From DATKGP01 sp035510775 (GTDB taxonomy: Bacteria > Patescibacteriota > UBA1384 > 2-12-FULL-50-11): a stretch of DNA of 21,630 nucleotides. The stretch lies in NCBI GenBank assembly GCA_035510775.1, contig DATKGP010000051.1:1-21630 (forward strand), read 5' to 3'. The translations under genes were made by a program, and so were the position numbers. The notes below the pieces were generated by a model. The model did no database searches and was not told the origin of the DNA. It worked only from the letters and a program-made list of their open reading frames with translations. Positions 1 to 7,359 of the stretch are shown here, in pieces. Positions within the stretch are counted from its first letter, which is position 1. Every line of letters starts with the position of its first letter.

Positions 1-2008
1 CTGTGCAGCTTAGGGTGATTGAATCGCCGAAGAAACCCCAAAAATCTTGGGCTGGCCACGTTTGGGAAACATTTACGCCGCTTCCTCCTGGACACATGAA
101 GGAGTGAAAATACGCCTTGTGATTGACCACATCCTGCGGCGTGTAGACGACCTGAACTCGATACTCGTGCTCGGCCGTTCCATCCAGACCGGTGGCTAGT
201 TGCGTCCAGCCCCAAGTCAAATCGTTGGCGGTCGTTATAGGAGCACTTTGCCAAACCCCATCCACCGCGACTTTGTAGCTTGTAAGGTTGCGATAGGTCC
301 ACATATAAATCGAAGTACAAGTTGCTCGAAATTTGACGAAGGCATCCTCGCCGTAGTTCTGATAAGTGACATGTCCCTGCGATGTGGCTTTAATAAACTG
401 ATCTGAATTATTTGCCCCGGACGTGAACGGAGGAGAAAGTCTGAATGCTGTGAAATAGCTGTCTATCCACGTTGGAGCGACATAGTTCGGAAACGCCGAA
501 ACAGCAGGCGCAGCGCCCATAACGTTCAGGCTATTGTCCTTGTCGATATAAAAAATGTTCGTGCTTGATTTGGTATAAAGCGAAACCGTGTGGAGCGTAT
601 CGGACAGGCCCGTGAAGACGGGCACCCAGCAGAAAGCGCTCGTGCCGGAAAATGTGAGCTGGACTTCAGCGCCGCCGTCGACAGAAACATAGGCGTAGTT
701 TCCGGCTGCGTAGAGTTGGGCATTGCAAGATGAGCCTGTGACATTTAGATCAAGTCGTGAATATTGCCCGGTAAAGTTGCGCCGGTTGTGACTGGAGGAC
801 TTAGCCGGGTAATCATTGAACGTGCCCGCATCATCTGTCATCTGGCCTCCAAAGACCAGCGCCGAATTGGCCGTGCCGAAACTTAAATTGGGTAGGTAGT
901 ACTCGACTGTGGCATACACCGCGTCCCAGCGCTGCGTACCAGTGGCCCAGGTCCCACCCACTTCCAAAGAATCCACCAGCGTCTGAGTCCACACCACGTT
1001 TCCATTTGGTTCACGCGTGTAGCATTGACCGAGAAACACCATGGCAGCCGGGTCGGTGACAGCCGTTCCAAAAATGGTATTGGACGGACTTGAGCCCGAT
1101 CGAAGAGTAAGCTTACCACTACCTCCTGGAGACTTCGTGATATGGCCCGCAAGAACTGTAACCGATCCAACGATACAACCCGAGGTCCAGCCACTATTTG
1201 CAAGTTCTTGCATAGTTGCGGTGTAAGTGGCAGCGGCCGTTGCGCTAAGGTAATTAGCGTCCGGCTCCGTTCCGGGCGCGTCCTTTATGTCATTCCACTT
1301 ATTTGGATAGACCAACGCGTCGGATGAGGTGTAGCCCTGGTTCGCTGCCGAGTCGCCAGTTGCCGTAAGAATGCCGACATGCGTGTTCCATGGCGAAAAG
1401 GCCGTGTCGTCGACGGTTAGGTCATCGAACCAGATGTTAGTAGTAACGTTTCCAGCGCTGGAAAAGCCAACCCACATTTCCCCGTGATTAGTTACCGTCG
1501 TGTTAGCCCCAGATGAACTAGATCCAACTAGCATAGGTGGACTCTCTGCCGACCCGACGTAAAAGCTCCAGGCCGCGCTGGTGCCCGTCCCAATCATCGC
1601 TCGTATGCAGTACCACACACCCGCGGTAAGCGAAGAGGTGGTGGTGACAAGTACTGCTCCGGTGGAATCTGATAGGTTCAGCGTACCGTTCGTATTTAGG
1701 AATACACTTGCTTTGGCGGAGCCCGTATTTACCCATTCAAGGATTCGGAGCTGTGAGCCGGGGTTGCCGGCGATCTGCACCCAGAATGTTGTGTAGGCCG
1801 TAGCGATACTGTATTGAGCCGCCGCGCCCGAAGTCGACGAATAGCCCCTAATAACCTGGTAAGCCGTTCCAGTCCCAGTCTTGGCGCATTTAAGGCTCGC
1901 CGCCCCGCTTCGCTTGACGGTTGTGTCAAAAGTTACACCAGTTGGCAGACTAGTTGCGTTTGAGCATTCAGAGTAATGCTGTGCTTCAGCTCCGTAAGCA
2001 AGGTGCAT
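1..2008 (-). CDS. Tail-fibre-like multidomain protein with C-terminal SGNH/GDSL esterase (partial, runs off left edge)
   Basis: One open frame of 669 codons runs from the ATG at 2008 to the window edge without a stop. It starts three bases after the stop of the 135-aa gene, so the genes are probably co-transcribed. Residues about 20-200 look like a concanavalin/LamG-type jelly roll (FWVQIAGNPGSQLRI, GVWYCIRAMIG, IWFDDLTVDD). Two beta-sandwich stretches follow, each with a VDG turn and a GL-x-x-x-HxV/HEYRV strand (SVDGG...LHTVSLY and AVDGV...EHEYRV). They resemble the domain preceding GDSL hydrolases in carbohydrate-esterase families. The visible end reads FWGFFGDSITLS, the block I nucleophile motif (GDS) of SGNH hydrolases, so most of the catalytic domain lies outside the window. 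There is no signal peptide, which fits a virion-type structural protein better than a Sec-secreted one. A role as a glycan-deacetylating receptor-binding fibre is inferred. Confidence 0.82.
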   Translation of the reverse strand, partial: MHLAYGAEAQHYSECSNATSLPTGVTFDTTVKRSGAASLKCAKTGTGTAYQVIRGYSSTSGAAAQYSIATAYTTFWVQIAGNPGSQLRILEWVNTGSAKASVFLNTNGTLNLSDSTGAVLVTTTSSLTAGVWYCIRAMIGTGTSAAWSFYVGSAESPPMLVGSSSSGANTTVTNHGEMWVGFSSAGNVTTNIWFDDLTVDDTAFSPWNTHVGILTATGDSAANQGYTSSDALVYPNKWNDIKDAPGTEPDANYLSATAAATYTATMQELANSGWTSGCIVGSVTVLAGHITKSPGGSGKLTLRSGSSPSNTIFGTAVTDPAAMVFLGQCYTREPNGNVVWTQTLVDSLEVGGTWATGTQRWDAVYATVEYYLPNLSFGTANSALVFGGQMTDDAGTFNDYPAKSSSHNRRNFTGQYSRLDLNVTGSSCNAQLYAAGNYAYVSVDGGAEVQLTFSGTSAFCWVPVFTGLSDTLHTVSLYTKSSTNIFYIDKDNSLNVMGAAPAVSAFPNYVAPTWIDSYFTAFRLSPPFTSGANNSDQFIKATSQGHVTYQNYGEDAFVKFRATCTSIYMWTYRNLTSYKVAVDGVWQSAPITTANDLTWGWTQLATGLDGTAEHEYRVQVVYTPQDVVNHKAYFHSFMCPGGSGVNVSQTWPAQDFWGFFGDSITLSCT

Positions 2009-2011
2009 GAG

Positions 2012-2419
2012 CTAACCTCGGTAGATGATCCAACCCGTTGCTGTACCGCCGTTCTGAATAGCTCGCACTAGAAGAGCCACCGTTTGGTTCATATCAAAAA
2101 CATACGGCGATGAAAGCGCATTGGGTGCAAAGTCGCAGCCATTAGCACCGGCCGTAGCTGTACCGCCGTCGGTTCTAAGAGTGACTGGAGCTGTTCGGAT
2201 GGTGAACCATATCTGTTTAGTAGTGGCTGGAGCGTTGGCGAATATTTGTGTGCTTGATGAAACCGTCGGCAAGGCTTCGCTGAGCAGAGTAGCGTAAACA
2301 AAGCTGCCCGAGGTGGTGGTGAGTGGATTAGTTAAGGTTGCTTGATCTTGGGCAATCACCACCGGCAGACTGCCGCTACTGGCGGTTTGGCCTAGGGGTG
2401 GGAGTGGTTGGTAGCTCAT
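2012..2419 (-). CDS. Phage-tail-like small structural protein, 135 aa
   Basis: The 135-aa protein begins MSYQPLPPLGQTASSGSLPVVIAQDQ. This SLPVVIAxDQ opening is common in phage and prophage tail-appendage proteins. The rest is a beta-rich, Ser/Thr/Ala-rich stretch without charged clusters, membrane segments or a signal peptide. It ends GWIIYRG. An AAGGAA ribosome-binding sequence lies about ten bases upstream of the ATG, in the 24-base gap after the 125-aa gene. The downstream esterase-like gene starts three bases after its stop. Position between two other fibre-like genes suggests a baseplate, spike or fibre accessory component. I do not recognise a specific family, and the virion role is inferred from composition and context. 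Confidence 0.75.
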   Translation of the reverse strand: MSYQPLPPLGQTASSGSLPVVIAQDQATLTNPLTTTSGSFVYATLLSEALPTVSSSTQIFANAPATTKQIWFTIRTAPVTLRTDGGTATAGANGCDFAPNALSSPYVFDMNQTVALLVRAIQNGGTATGWIIYRG

Positions 2420-2443
2420 GTTTCTTTAAATTCCTTTCTTTAG

Positions 2444-2821
2444 TTAAACTATATACCAATTAGTGCCGTCACTAGCCAAGTCGATGGAACTGTATTTGGT
2501 AATCAGTTGAGCCGAAGTGCCGCCATCGATGGTGTTAGAACCGCTTCGGTTGATGGTCAGAGTATGAGTACCGGTATTCTTCAATCTAAAGATCTTTCCA
2601 GTTAGAGTACTAGCTAAAGGTAAAGTTAAAGCAACCGCGCCGCTAGTCGTATCGGCTAGAACAACGGTGTTAGCACTTGAAAGAGTCGCATCAGAAGTTT
2701 TAGTAGCAACGTTCTGAATATCAAGATTAGTTCCGTCAGCACCATGAGTAACACCAAGGTAGTCGTTAAGAACTGTTCCCCATGTACCGTCGTCTCCTCC
2801 CGGAGTTGGTAAGCGTGACAT
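2444..2821 (-). CDS. Phage-tail-like protein with LPTPGGDDGTWG N-terminus, 125 aa
   Basis: The protein opens MSRLPTPGGDDGTWGTVLNDYLGVTH, an N-terminal signature that I associate with tail and appendage proteins of phages and of prophage-like loci in uncultured bacteria. The remainder is beta-strand rich (LPLASTLTGKIFRLKNTGT, LTINRSGSNTIDGG, DGTNWYIV) and resembles a small trimeric or single-stranded-helix type fibre domain. No signal peptide or membrane segment is visible. It is the first gene of the left-edge set, with its own promoter at 2829-2856 whose predicted transcription start falls at or next to the ATG. There is no ribosome binding site, so the mRNA is probably leaderless. An intrinsic terminator upstream insulates it from the structured RNA. 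Confidence 0.8.
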   Translation of the reverse strand: MSRLPTPGGDDGTWGTVLNDYLGVTHGADGTNLDIQNVATKTSDATLSSANTVVLADTTSGAVALTLPLASTLTGKIFRLKNTGTHTLTINRSGSNTIDGGTSAQLITKYSSIDLASDGTNWYIV

Positions 2822-2828
2822 CTATTTA

Positions 2829-2856
2829 AGATTACAAAGAGCACTAAAAAATGCAA
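2829..2856 (-). promoter_or_regulatory. Promoter of the tail-like gene set
   Basis: Minus strand TTGCAT (2856-2851), 16-base spacer, TAATCT (2834-2829). The -10 is followed by seven bases and then the ATG at 2821, which places transcription start at about the start codon. Confidence 0.55.
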
Positions 2857-2870
2857 GTGAAATCGGCACT

Positions 2871-2916
2871 AAAAAAAGGGCTCCGAGCACCTGCTAGATA
2901 TATGCTCGTGAGCCCC
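2871..2916 (-). terminator. Intrinsic terminator of the 2871-3279 RNA
   Basis: On the minus strand, GGGCTCACGAGCA (2915-2903) pairs with TGCTCGGAGCCC (2889-2878) with one bulged base. Seven T residues follow (2877-2871). It is a strong rho-independent terminator reading leftward and ends 50 bases before the tail-like gene set. Confidence 0.85.
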
Positions 2917-3279
2917 TTGGATTACCGACCGTAATCGGCGTCACTGATGCGCGGTCTGTCGCGGTATGCCGCTGCACCGCGATCAAGGATGACTGTACCG
3001 AGTTCGGATACTTAAATCAATAGAAAATGTTGTAGCAAAAGAAAAGGCCCAGGCTGTCACACGCGGTGACTGCACTGGGCTTTATGGAGACCGGCCGGGC
3101 CAAGTGGGCGAACGCCCAAGGCCCTAACCGGTCGAAGGAGCTAAGAGCCGAACCTCCCCTCCGACAGAGCTTGTGCTCTGGCTATGCCGTCCGGGCTATT
3201 CGGGCTGACGGACGGCAGAACAACACTTCGGCAACAGGACGCTGCAATGGATCAAGCAGCGGCACAGGACGAAGCGTAT
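2871..3279 (-). ncRNA. Stand-alone structured RNA of about 400 nt, unclassified
   Basis: A near-consensus promoter (3286-3314) and a strong terminator delimit a transcript of roughly 405 bases without a convincing reading frame. Many compact helices are visible (plus-strand coordinates): 3226-3230/3270-3274 enclosing 3240-3245/3256-3261 with two internal-loop sides that both read ACAGGA; 3185-3192/3210-3217; 3165-3170/3175-3180; the nested helix 3089-3094/3128-3133, 3097-3101/3120-3124, 3105-3109/3114-3118; 3047-3052/3075-3080 with 3056-3060/3066-3070; 2959-2965/2976-2982; and 2920-2925/2931-2936. An A/T-rich single strand lies at about 3011-3045. I could not find the conserved cores of RNase P RNA, tmRNA, SRP RNA or 6S RNA. 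It is therefore either a divergent housekeeping RNA or a new class. Confidence 0.72.
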
Positions 3280-3285
3280 GGAGAA

Positions 3286-3314
3286 ATATTACCCCAATTG
3301 CGGTAAAATGTCAA
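3286..3314 (-). promoter_or_regulatory. Near-consensus sigma-70-type promoter for the structured RNA
   Basis: Minus strand TTGACA (3314-3309), exactly 17 bases, TAATAT (3291-3286). Predicted start is at about 3279. The only substantial transcript it can drive is the structured RNA. Confidence 0.88.
3304..3309 (+). promoter_or_regulatory. Candidate -10 box for the helicase-nuclease gene
   Basis: TAAAAT lies 12 bases before the ATG at 3322 and has no good -35. It sits inside the spacer of the divergent RNA promoter, so the two promoters would compete. A start at about 3316-3318 would leave a leader of only a few bases, matching the absence of a ribosome binding site. Confidence 0.35.
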
Positions 3315-3321
3315 TACCTAA

Positions 3322-6255
3322 ATGAGTGATTTTGAAAAAGAATTCCAGAAGTTAAACAAGCAGCAAAAGCTGGCTGTCGAGACGATTGAAGGGCCGGTGA
3401 TGGTTCTAGCCGGGCCGGGTACTGGCAAAACCCAAGTGGTGGCGATGCGCATCGCCCAAATACTTTTAAAAACCCACCTCAAGGCAGCCAATATCTTGGC
3501 GCTGACCTTTACCGAAGCCGGCGTCACCGCTCTGCGCAATCGGCTGGTCAAGCTCATTGGTCAAGATGGTTACTTAGTGACGATCGCCACTTTCCATAGT
3601 TTTGCCAACGAAGTCATCGGGACTTTTCCGCATATCTTCCCTCAAGTTCAGAGTGGCTCAAACTTGAGCGAGCTGGAGCGGTTGGCGATGATCGAAGAAA
3701 TTTTAGACAGCGAACATATCGGCAGCGTCCTGCGGCCCTTGCGAAAATCCACTCATTATATTCAAGAAATTGCCCGAACTCTCAAGGAAGCCAAGCAAGA
3801 AGCGATTTCGCCGGAGCAGGTCAAAGAGGCGGCCAAAAACATTGACGACCAAAATCCGAAGAGCACCAAAGTTGAGCGCGAGGCGGCGGCTCGGCAGAAA
3901 CAAGTTTTGGCAGAGTTCGCGGCCGTCTACCAAAATTACCAAGATCGGCTGCTAGCCGACGGCTTTTATGATTACGAAGATATGATTCTATTGGTGCTGG
4001 CGGCTCTGAAAGAAAATCCGGAAATTCGGGCGCATTTCCAAGAGAGATACCAATATATTTTGGTTGACGAGTATCAAGATTCCAACACCGCCCAAAATCA
4101 GCTCGTCGAAACCTTGGCCAGCTTTTTTGATAATCCTAATCTGTTTGTGGTTGGCGACGACAAGCAGGCTATTTATCGTTTCCAGGGCGCCTCGGTCAGT
4201 AATATGCTCCACTTTAATAAAAAATATCCCGAGATGAAGCTGATTCACCTAAAGGAAAACTACCGGAGCTCGCCGGAGATTTTGGACAGTGCCGGCGCAT
4301 TAATTAAAAATAATAGCCACCAAATTCAAGAATATCTCCAGGGTGATTTCACTGATCTTGTGCCGACGCTCGCTTCGATGGGTCGGCCGGAACTTTTTTC
4401 CCTCGCTACTCCCCTATCCGAACAACAGCTGATTATTGAAAAGATTTCCGTCGCTCACAAGAAAGGCATCGATTATAAAGATATGGCGGTGATTTGGCGG
4501 CGCAACGCCGAAGCCAACCGCTTCCGGCTAGCCTTGGAAAAAGCCGGCTTGCCGATCAGTGGCGAGAAACAAATTGATTTAATGAGCGAGCCAGTCGCGC
4601 GGTTGTTGGTTCTGGCACTGACGGCCGTCAGTGATCCGCTCGACGACCAGGCGGTCTTCGCCCTGGCTAAGCTTTTGGTCCCGCCGCCGCACTTAATTGA
4701 TCTTTACGCTACCAGCCGAGCTCACGCTCGCAGCCGCTCGAGCCTGCTAGAAATTCTGGCCAAGTCCCCTGTCTCGGCGATTAAAAAAATCGCCACCCAA
4801 ATTCAAGATTGGAGCTCCCTTTCAGATAAGCAGTCGGTTTTTGAAACGATTGAAGCGATTGTCGAAAAGACGAAATTAATAAGCGCCGTCCGCTCGTCTA
4901 AAAATGGCCTGGCCGATTTAGACTTAGTTAAATCTCTTCTCGATTTGGCCTACGATTTTTCCATCCGAAACCAAAACGCCACCCTTAAAGATTGGCTGAA
5001 ACATCTTTCGCGGACGAGAGATTACGGCTTGGCGCTAAAACTTAACCGCAACGTCGCCCAGAGCGGCGTGACAGTCACGACGGTTCATGGCGTTAAGGGT
5101 CTGGAATTTTCCTTGGTAATTATGGCTGGCGTGGACGAGAAACAGTGGTCGAACCGAGCCCAGCATCGGCTGATTCGTTTGCCATCGGAACTAATCGGCC
5201 TCAAGCAGTGGCAGGAGGACTTTACCGAAGACGAGCGCCGGCTTTTTTACGTGGGAATCACTCGTGCCAAAACCGAACTGGTTCTGACTTATACCAAGGC
5301 CGACAACGAAGGCAAGGAACGTTTGAGCTGTCAGTTTGCCGGCGAAATTAAGGATTCGCTCGAAAGCCTGGAGTATCAAACCGATGCCAAAACGCTCGAA
5401 AAGTTTCTCGTCGATTCAATTAAACCATCAAATGTCGAGGCAGCTGGCAAAATGGAGCTGGAATTCATTCGCGAAAAAGTTCGGGAGCAAGGATTTTCTT
5501 TTACCGATTTACGCGCCTACACTCTTTGCCCGCGGCAGTACCTACTTAGCCGGATTTTAAAAATTCCCACTCTCCCCTCTTCCGCCCTGGTCTACGGCAA
5601 CGCTGTTCACAAAGCCCTGGAGATGTTTTTCCGCGAGTACAAAAGCTTCAAGATTCTACCGAGCAAAGATCGTCTCATCGGTCACTATCTTGATGCCCTG
5701 ACCAAAAGTTTGCCGTTTAATGAGCGCGAACAATTCGTCGGCAAGGGCCAGTTAGTTTTAAGCAGCTACTACGACAAAATGAAAAACGACTGGATTGTGC
5801 CAGTTGGCGTCGAGTACACTTTCAGTCCGCACAAAGTAATGTTCGGCGATATCTGGCTGACCGGCAAGTTTGATCGCATTGAACCGTTCGGAGGTCGTGG
5901 TCAAGTTCGGGTGACTGATTATAAGACAGCCACCAAAGCTAGAACTCGCAACGACATCGAGGGCAAAACCAAAAGTAGCGACGGCAGCTACAAGCAGCAA
6001 TTAGTTTTTTACGCTATGCTTGCCAAGCTCGATCGGCTTTTCCCCTACACTGTCGAGGATTTGAAAATTAGCTTTGTCGACGACGAGCTAACCTTCCGCG
6101 AGGAAGTATTTGCCGTTACTGGTGAAGAAATTGCGGATATGGAAAAACAAGTTCAAAAAACTTACCGGGAAATTTTGACGGCCAAACACTTCCAACATAC
6201 ACGGGATACTTTCAACCTTGGCTGCGAACTCTGCGAGCTATTTCCGGACGACTAA
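3322..6255 (+). CDS. UvrD/PcrA-type superfamily 1 helicase fused to a RecB/AddB-like PD-(D/E)XK nuclease
   Basis: The 977-aa protein has all superfamily 1A helicase motifs in order: Walker A GPGTGKT (31-37), motif II VDEYQD (248-253), VVGDDKQAIYRFQGA, LKENYRSS, motif V TVHGVKGLEFS (from 587) and motif VI FYVGITRAKTEL. From about residue 720 a nuclease domain follows: LRAYTLCPRQYL (Cys736), GNAVHKALE (His763) and VTDYKT (Asp866, Lys868). This is the layout of AddAB/RecB-type end-processing enzymes, so a role in double-strand break repair or DNA end resection is expected. Three Cys (736, 968, 971) match the Fe-S cluster ligands of AddB-type nucleases. The fourth expected position coincides with the last residue, which is Asp. 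No ribosome binding site precedes the ATG. The gene ends in a 3-base convergent overlap with the thioredoxin gene. Confidence 0.93.
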   Translation: MSDFEKEFQKLNKQQKLAVETIEGPVMVLAGPGTGKTQVVAMRIAQILLKTHLKAANILALTFTEAGVTALRNRLVKLIGQDGYLVTIATFHSFANEVIGTFPHIFPQVQSGSNLSELERLAMIEEILDSEHIGSVLRPLRKSTHYIQEIARTLKEAKQEAISPEQVKEAAKNIDDQNPKSTKVEREAAARQKQVLAEFAAVYQNYQDRLLADGFYDYEDMILLVLAALKENPEIRAHFQERYQYILVDEYQDSNTAQNQLVETLASFFDNPNLFVVGDDKQAIYRFQGASVSNMLHFNKKYPEMKLIHLKENYRSSPEILDSAGALIKNNSHQIQEYLQGDFTDLVPTLASMGRPELFSLATPLSEQQLIIEKISVAHKKGIDYKDMAVIWRRNAEANRFRLALEKAGLPISGEKQIDLMSEPVARLLVLALTAVSDPLDDQAVFALAKLLVPPPHLIDLYATSRAHARSRSSLLEILAKSPVSAIKKIATQIQDWSSLSDKQSVFETIEAIVEKTKLISAVRSSKNGLADLDLVKSLLDLAYDFSIRNQNATLKDWLKHLSRTRDYGLALKLNRNVAQSGVTVTTVHGVKGLEFSLVIMAGVDEKQWSNRAQHRLIRLPSELIGLKQWQEDFTEDERRLFYVGITRAKTELVLTYTKADNEGKERLSCQFAGEIKDSLESLEYQTDAKTLEKFLVDSIKPSNVEAAGKMELEFIREKVREQGFSFTDLRAYTLCPRQYLLSRILKIPTLPSSALVYGNAVHKALEMFFREYKSFKILPSKDRLIGHYLDALTKSLPFNEREQFVGKGQLVLSSYYDKMKNDWIVPVGVEYTFSPHKVMFGDIWLTGKFDRIEPFGGRGQVRVTDYKTATKARTRNDIEGKTKSSDGSYKQQLVFYAMLAKLDRLFPYTVEDLKISFVDDELTFREEVFAVTGEEIADMEKQVQKTYREILTAKHFQHTRDTFNLGCELCELFPDD

Positions 6256-6542
6256 TTTTCCAAAACCTTGTCGAGCGCAGCGCGTAAAACTGACTTGCTC
6301 TGGGCGCCGACGAACGACTGGATAACCTCGCCGTCTCGCTCAATGAAAAACGTCGGCATCGCCTGTACTTGATACTTATCCATTAGTGGCTGATTCTCCG
6401 GCTGGTCGACGTCGATTTCTTTAAGCTCGAGTTTGCCGTCGTAATCTTTTTTAATTTCTTCGATAATCGGCTTCATTACCCGACATGGCCCGCACCACGC
6501 CGCCCAGAAATCCAGTAAGGTAATTTTATTGTCTTTCGGCAT
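6252..6542 (-). CDS. trxA: Thioredoxin
   Basis: The 96-aa protein carries the thioredoxin active site WCGPC (residues 16-20) and the conserved cis-proline in AMPTF (Pro63). It is slightly shorter than typical thioredoxins because the N-terminal strand is minimal. It is a cytoplasmic dithiol reductant. Its likely clients include the ribonucleotide reductase encoded on the same strand about 1.5 kb upstream, whose C-terminal cysteines need re-reduction. It starts four bases after the stop of the DUF6580-type gene, so the two are probably one transcript. Its stop codon overlaps that of the convergent helicase gene. The symbol is by family resemblance; a thioredoxin-like paralogue cannot be excluded. 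Confidence 0.9.
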   Translation of the reverse strand: MPKDNKITLLDFWAAWCGPCRVMKPIIEEIKKDYDGKLELKEIDVDQPENQPLMDKYQVQAMPTFFIERDGEVIQSFVGAQSKSVLRAALDKVLEN

Positions 6543-6546
6543 CTAG

Positions 6547-7092
6547 TCAGTTTAGCCAGGCCAAAACCCGCTTGTCAAATATTTGGATGGGCTTAGTTTT
6601 GGCCGCCCAATTATAGAGCGCGAAGAAGCCGAGAGTGTAAATTAAGTCGCCGGCAACCATATTTCGCAGAAACGGCAGGCCCATGGTGTAGCTAGATATT
6701 AACCCGGCCAGAGTGTGGGGATAGAGCCAACCTTCTTGCCAGACACCGAAATTTGTCACTAGAAAAAATATTAACGAACTTGCCACGGCGGTGATAGTGA
6801 GTTTGCCATAACCCGTTCCCTGCCAATGCTCGGCCAAGAAAACGGTCAAGATAAAGCTACCGTAGACGTAAATCATGACGTTATGAAAGCCTAAAAACAA
6901 ATCAGTCAGAAACAAGATTCCTAACGGCAGCAAATAATTCCATGGTCGGCCGAGTTTTTTGCCGCCGAAAATTGCCGTGGCCCCGAGCGGTGTCATATTG
7001 GCTGGGTGAGGGAGCAGTCGAACCATGACGGCGAGGGTGGTAAGAATGAGGGCGGTAGGTTGAATTAAGGACGGGTTTTTTGATTTTGCCAT
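6547..7092 (-). CDS. DUF6580-type integral membrane protein, possible ECF-like substrate-binding component
   Basis: The 181-aa protein has about six hydrophobic segments. Its pattern RLLPHPANMTPLGATAIFGG near the N-terminus, LFLTDLFLGFHN in the middle and RNMVAGDLIYTLGFFALYN near the C-terminus is what I recall for the DUF6580 family. Proteins of that size and topology resemble S components of energy-coupling-factor vitamin transporters, but no substrate can be read from the sequence. The neighbours are a cobalamin adenosyltransferase and an adenosylcobalamin-dependent reductase, so cobalamin or a corrinoid precursor is a reasonable guess. A GAGG sequence sits nine bases before the ATG. A promoter is present just upstream (7104-7132), immediately after the terminator of the second structured RNA. 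Thioredoxin follows four bases downstream. Confidence 0.7.
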   Translation of the reverse strand: MAKSKNPSLIQPTALILTTLAVMVRLLPHPANMTPLGATAIFGGKKLGRPWNYLLPLGILFLTDLFLGFHNVMIYVYGSFILTVFLAEHWQGTGYGKLTITAVASSLIFFLVTNFGVWQEGWLYPHTLAGLISSYTMGLPFLRNMVAGDLIYTLGFFALYNWAAKTKPIQIFDKRVLAWLN

Positions 7093-7103
7093 TGTGAAAC
7101 CTC

Positions 7104-7132
7104 AAAATACCGAAATTTATCAGCGCTAACAA
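7104..7132 (-). promoter_or_regulatory. Promoter of the DUF6580-thioredoxin pair
   Basis: Minus strand TTGTTA (7132-7127), 17 bases, TATTTT (7109-7104). The ATG at 7092 lies 11 bases after the -10, giving a leader of about four bases. If real, the gene does not depend on read-through from the RNA upstream. Confidence 0.5.
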
Positions 7133-7179
7133 TAGAGAAAGAAGAAGCCCCCCGGTCACTCTTTCGGGACCTAGGGGGC
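7133..7179 (-). terminator. Intrinsic terminator of the second structured RNA
   Basis: Minus strand GCCCCC...GGTC (7179-7168) pairs with GACC...GGGGGC (7157-7147), then a pyrimidine tract TTCTTCTTTCTC. The U tract is interrupted by C residues, so efficiency is uncertain. Confidence 0.65.
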
Positions 7180-7353
7180 AGGTACGACTCGGAACGAACT
7201 GGAGAGGCTTGGGTTCCACACGAGTCTAAGGCGGGGGCGCTCCACCTGTGGGGTGCTCTAAATCGTTAGCATGATGGTGCAGAAAACCACGGGAGGGGAT
7301 CGATAGTTTTCTACACCAATCACGCCAACGACAGCGTCCCCCAATCTTTTAAC
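7133..7353 (-). ncRNA. Second structured RNA or leader of about 200 nt, unclassified
   Basis: A consensus promoter at 7360-7388 and a terminator at 7133-7179 bound a 200-base, GC-rich transcript with no plausible reading frame. It contains a very long hairpin formed by plus-strand segments 7265-7287 and 7306-7329 (about 22 pairs with two G-U-type wobbles and one bulge). A second hairpin has the minus-strand arms GACTC/GAGTC and GGAAC/GTTCC. A 5-base G run near the 5' end (7342-7338) can pair with the C run 7178-7174, which is also the 5' arm of the terminator. That offers two exclusive folds, as in an attenuator. It could be a riboswitch for the DUF6580 gene or an independent small RNA. No known class was matched. 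Confidence 0.62.
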
Positions 7354-7359
7354 ACCCAT

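Noticed and set aside
1..2008. Non-coding or pseudogene region at the left edge
   Set aside because: The minus strand is open for 669 codons; it only looks empty because the frame has no stop inside the window.
2871..3279. RNase P RNA, tmRNA or SRP RNA
   Set aside because: The TTCGAC and GGTTCGGCTC stretches occur in the middle of the transcript rather than at its ends. No alanine-ending tag frame, P4 core or SRP GGAAGCAGCC-type loop was found.
3066..3329. 87-aa plus-strand open frame
   Set aside because: It lies antisense over the structured RNA, has no ribosome binding site and its content reflects GC-rich helices.
7168..7260. T-box leader (GTGGAACCC resembles the T-box)
   Set aside because: No specifier stem or complete T-box sequence, and the downstream gene is not amino-acid related.
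7133..7353. Canonical cobalamin riboswitch
   Set aside because: Only a loose GAGTC...ACCTGCC resemblance to the B12 box was seen; the upstream GCCACTG/GGGAA-type core is absent.
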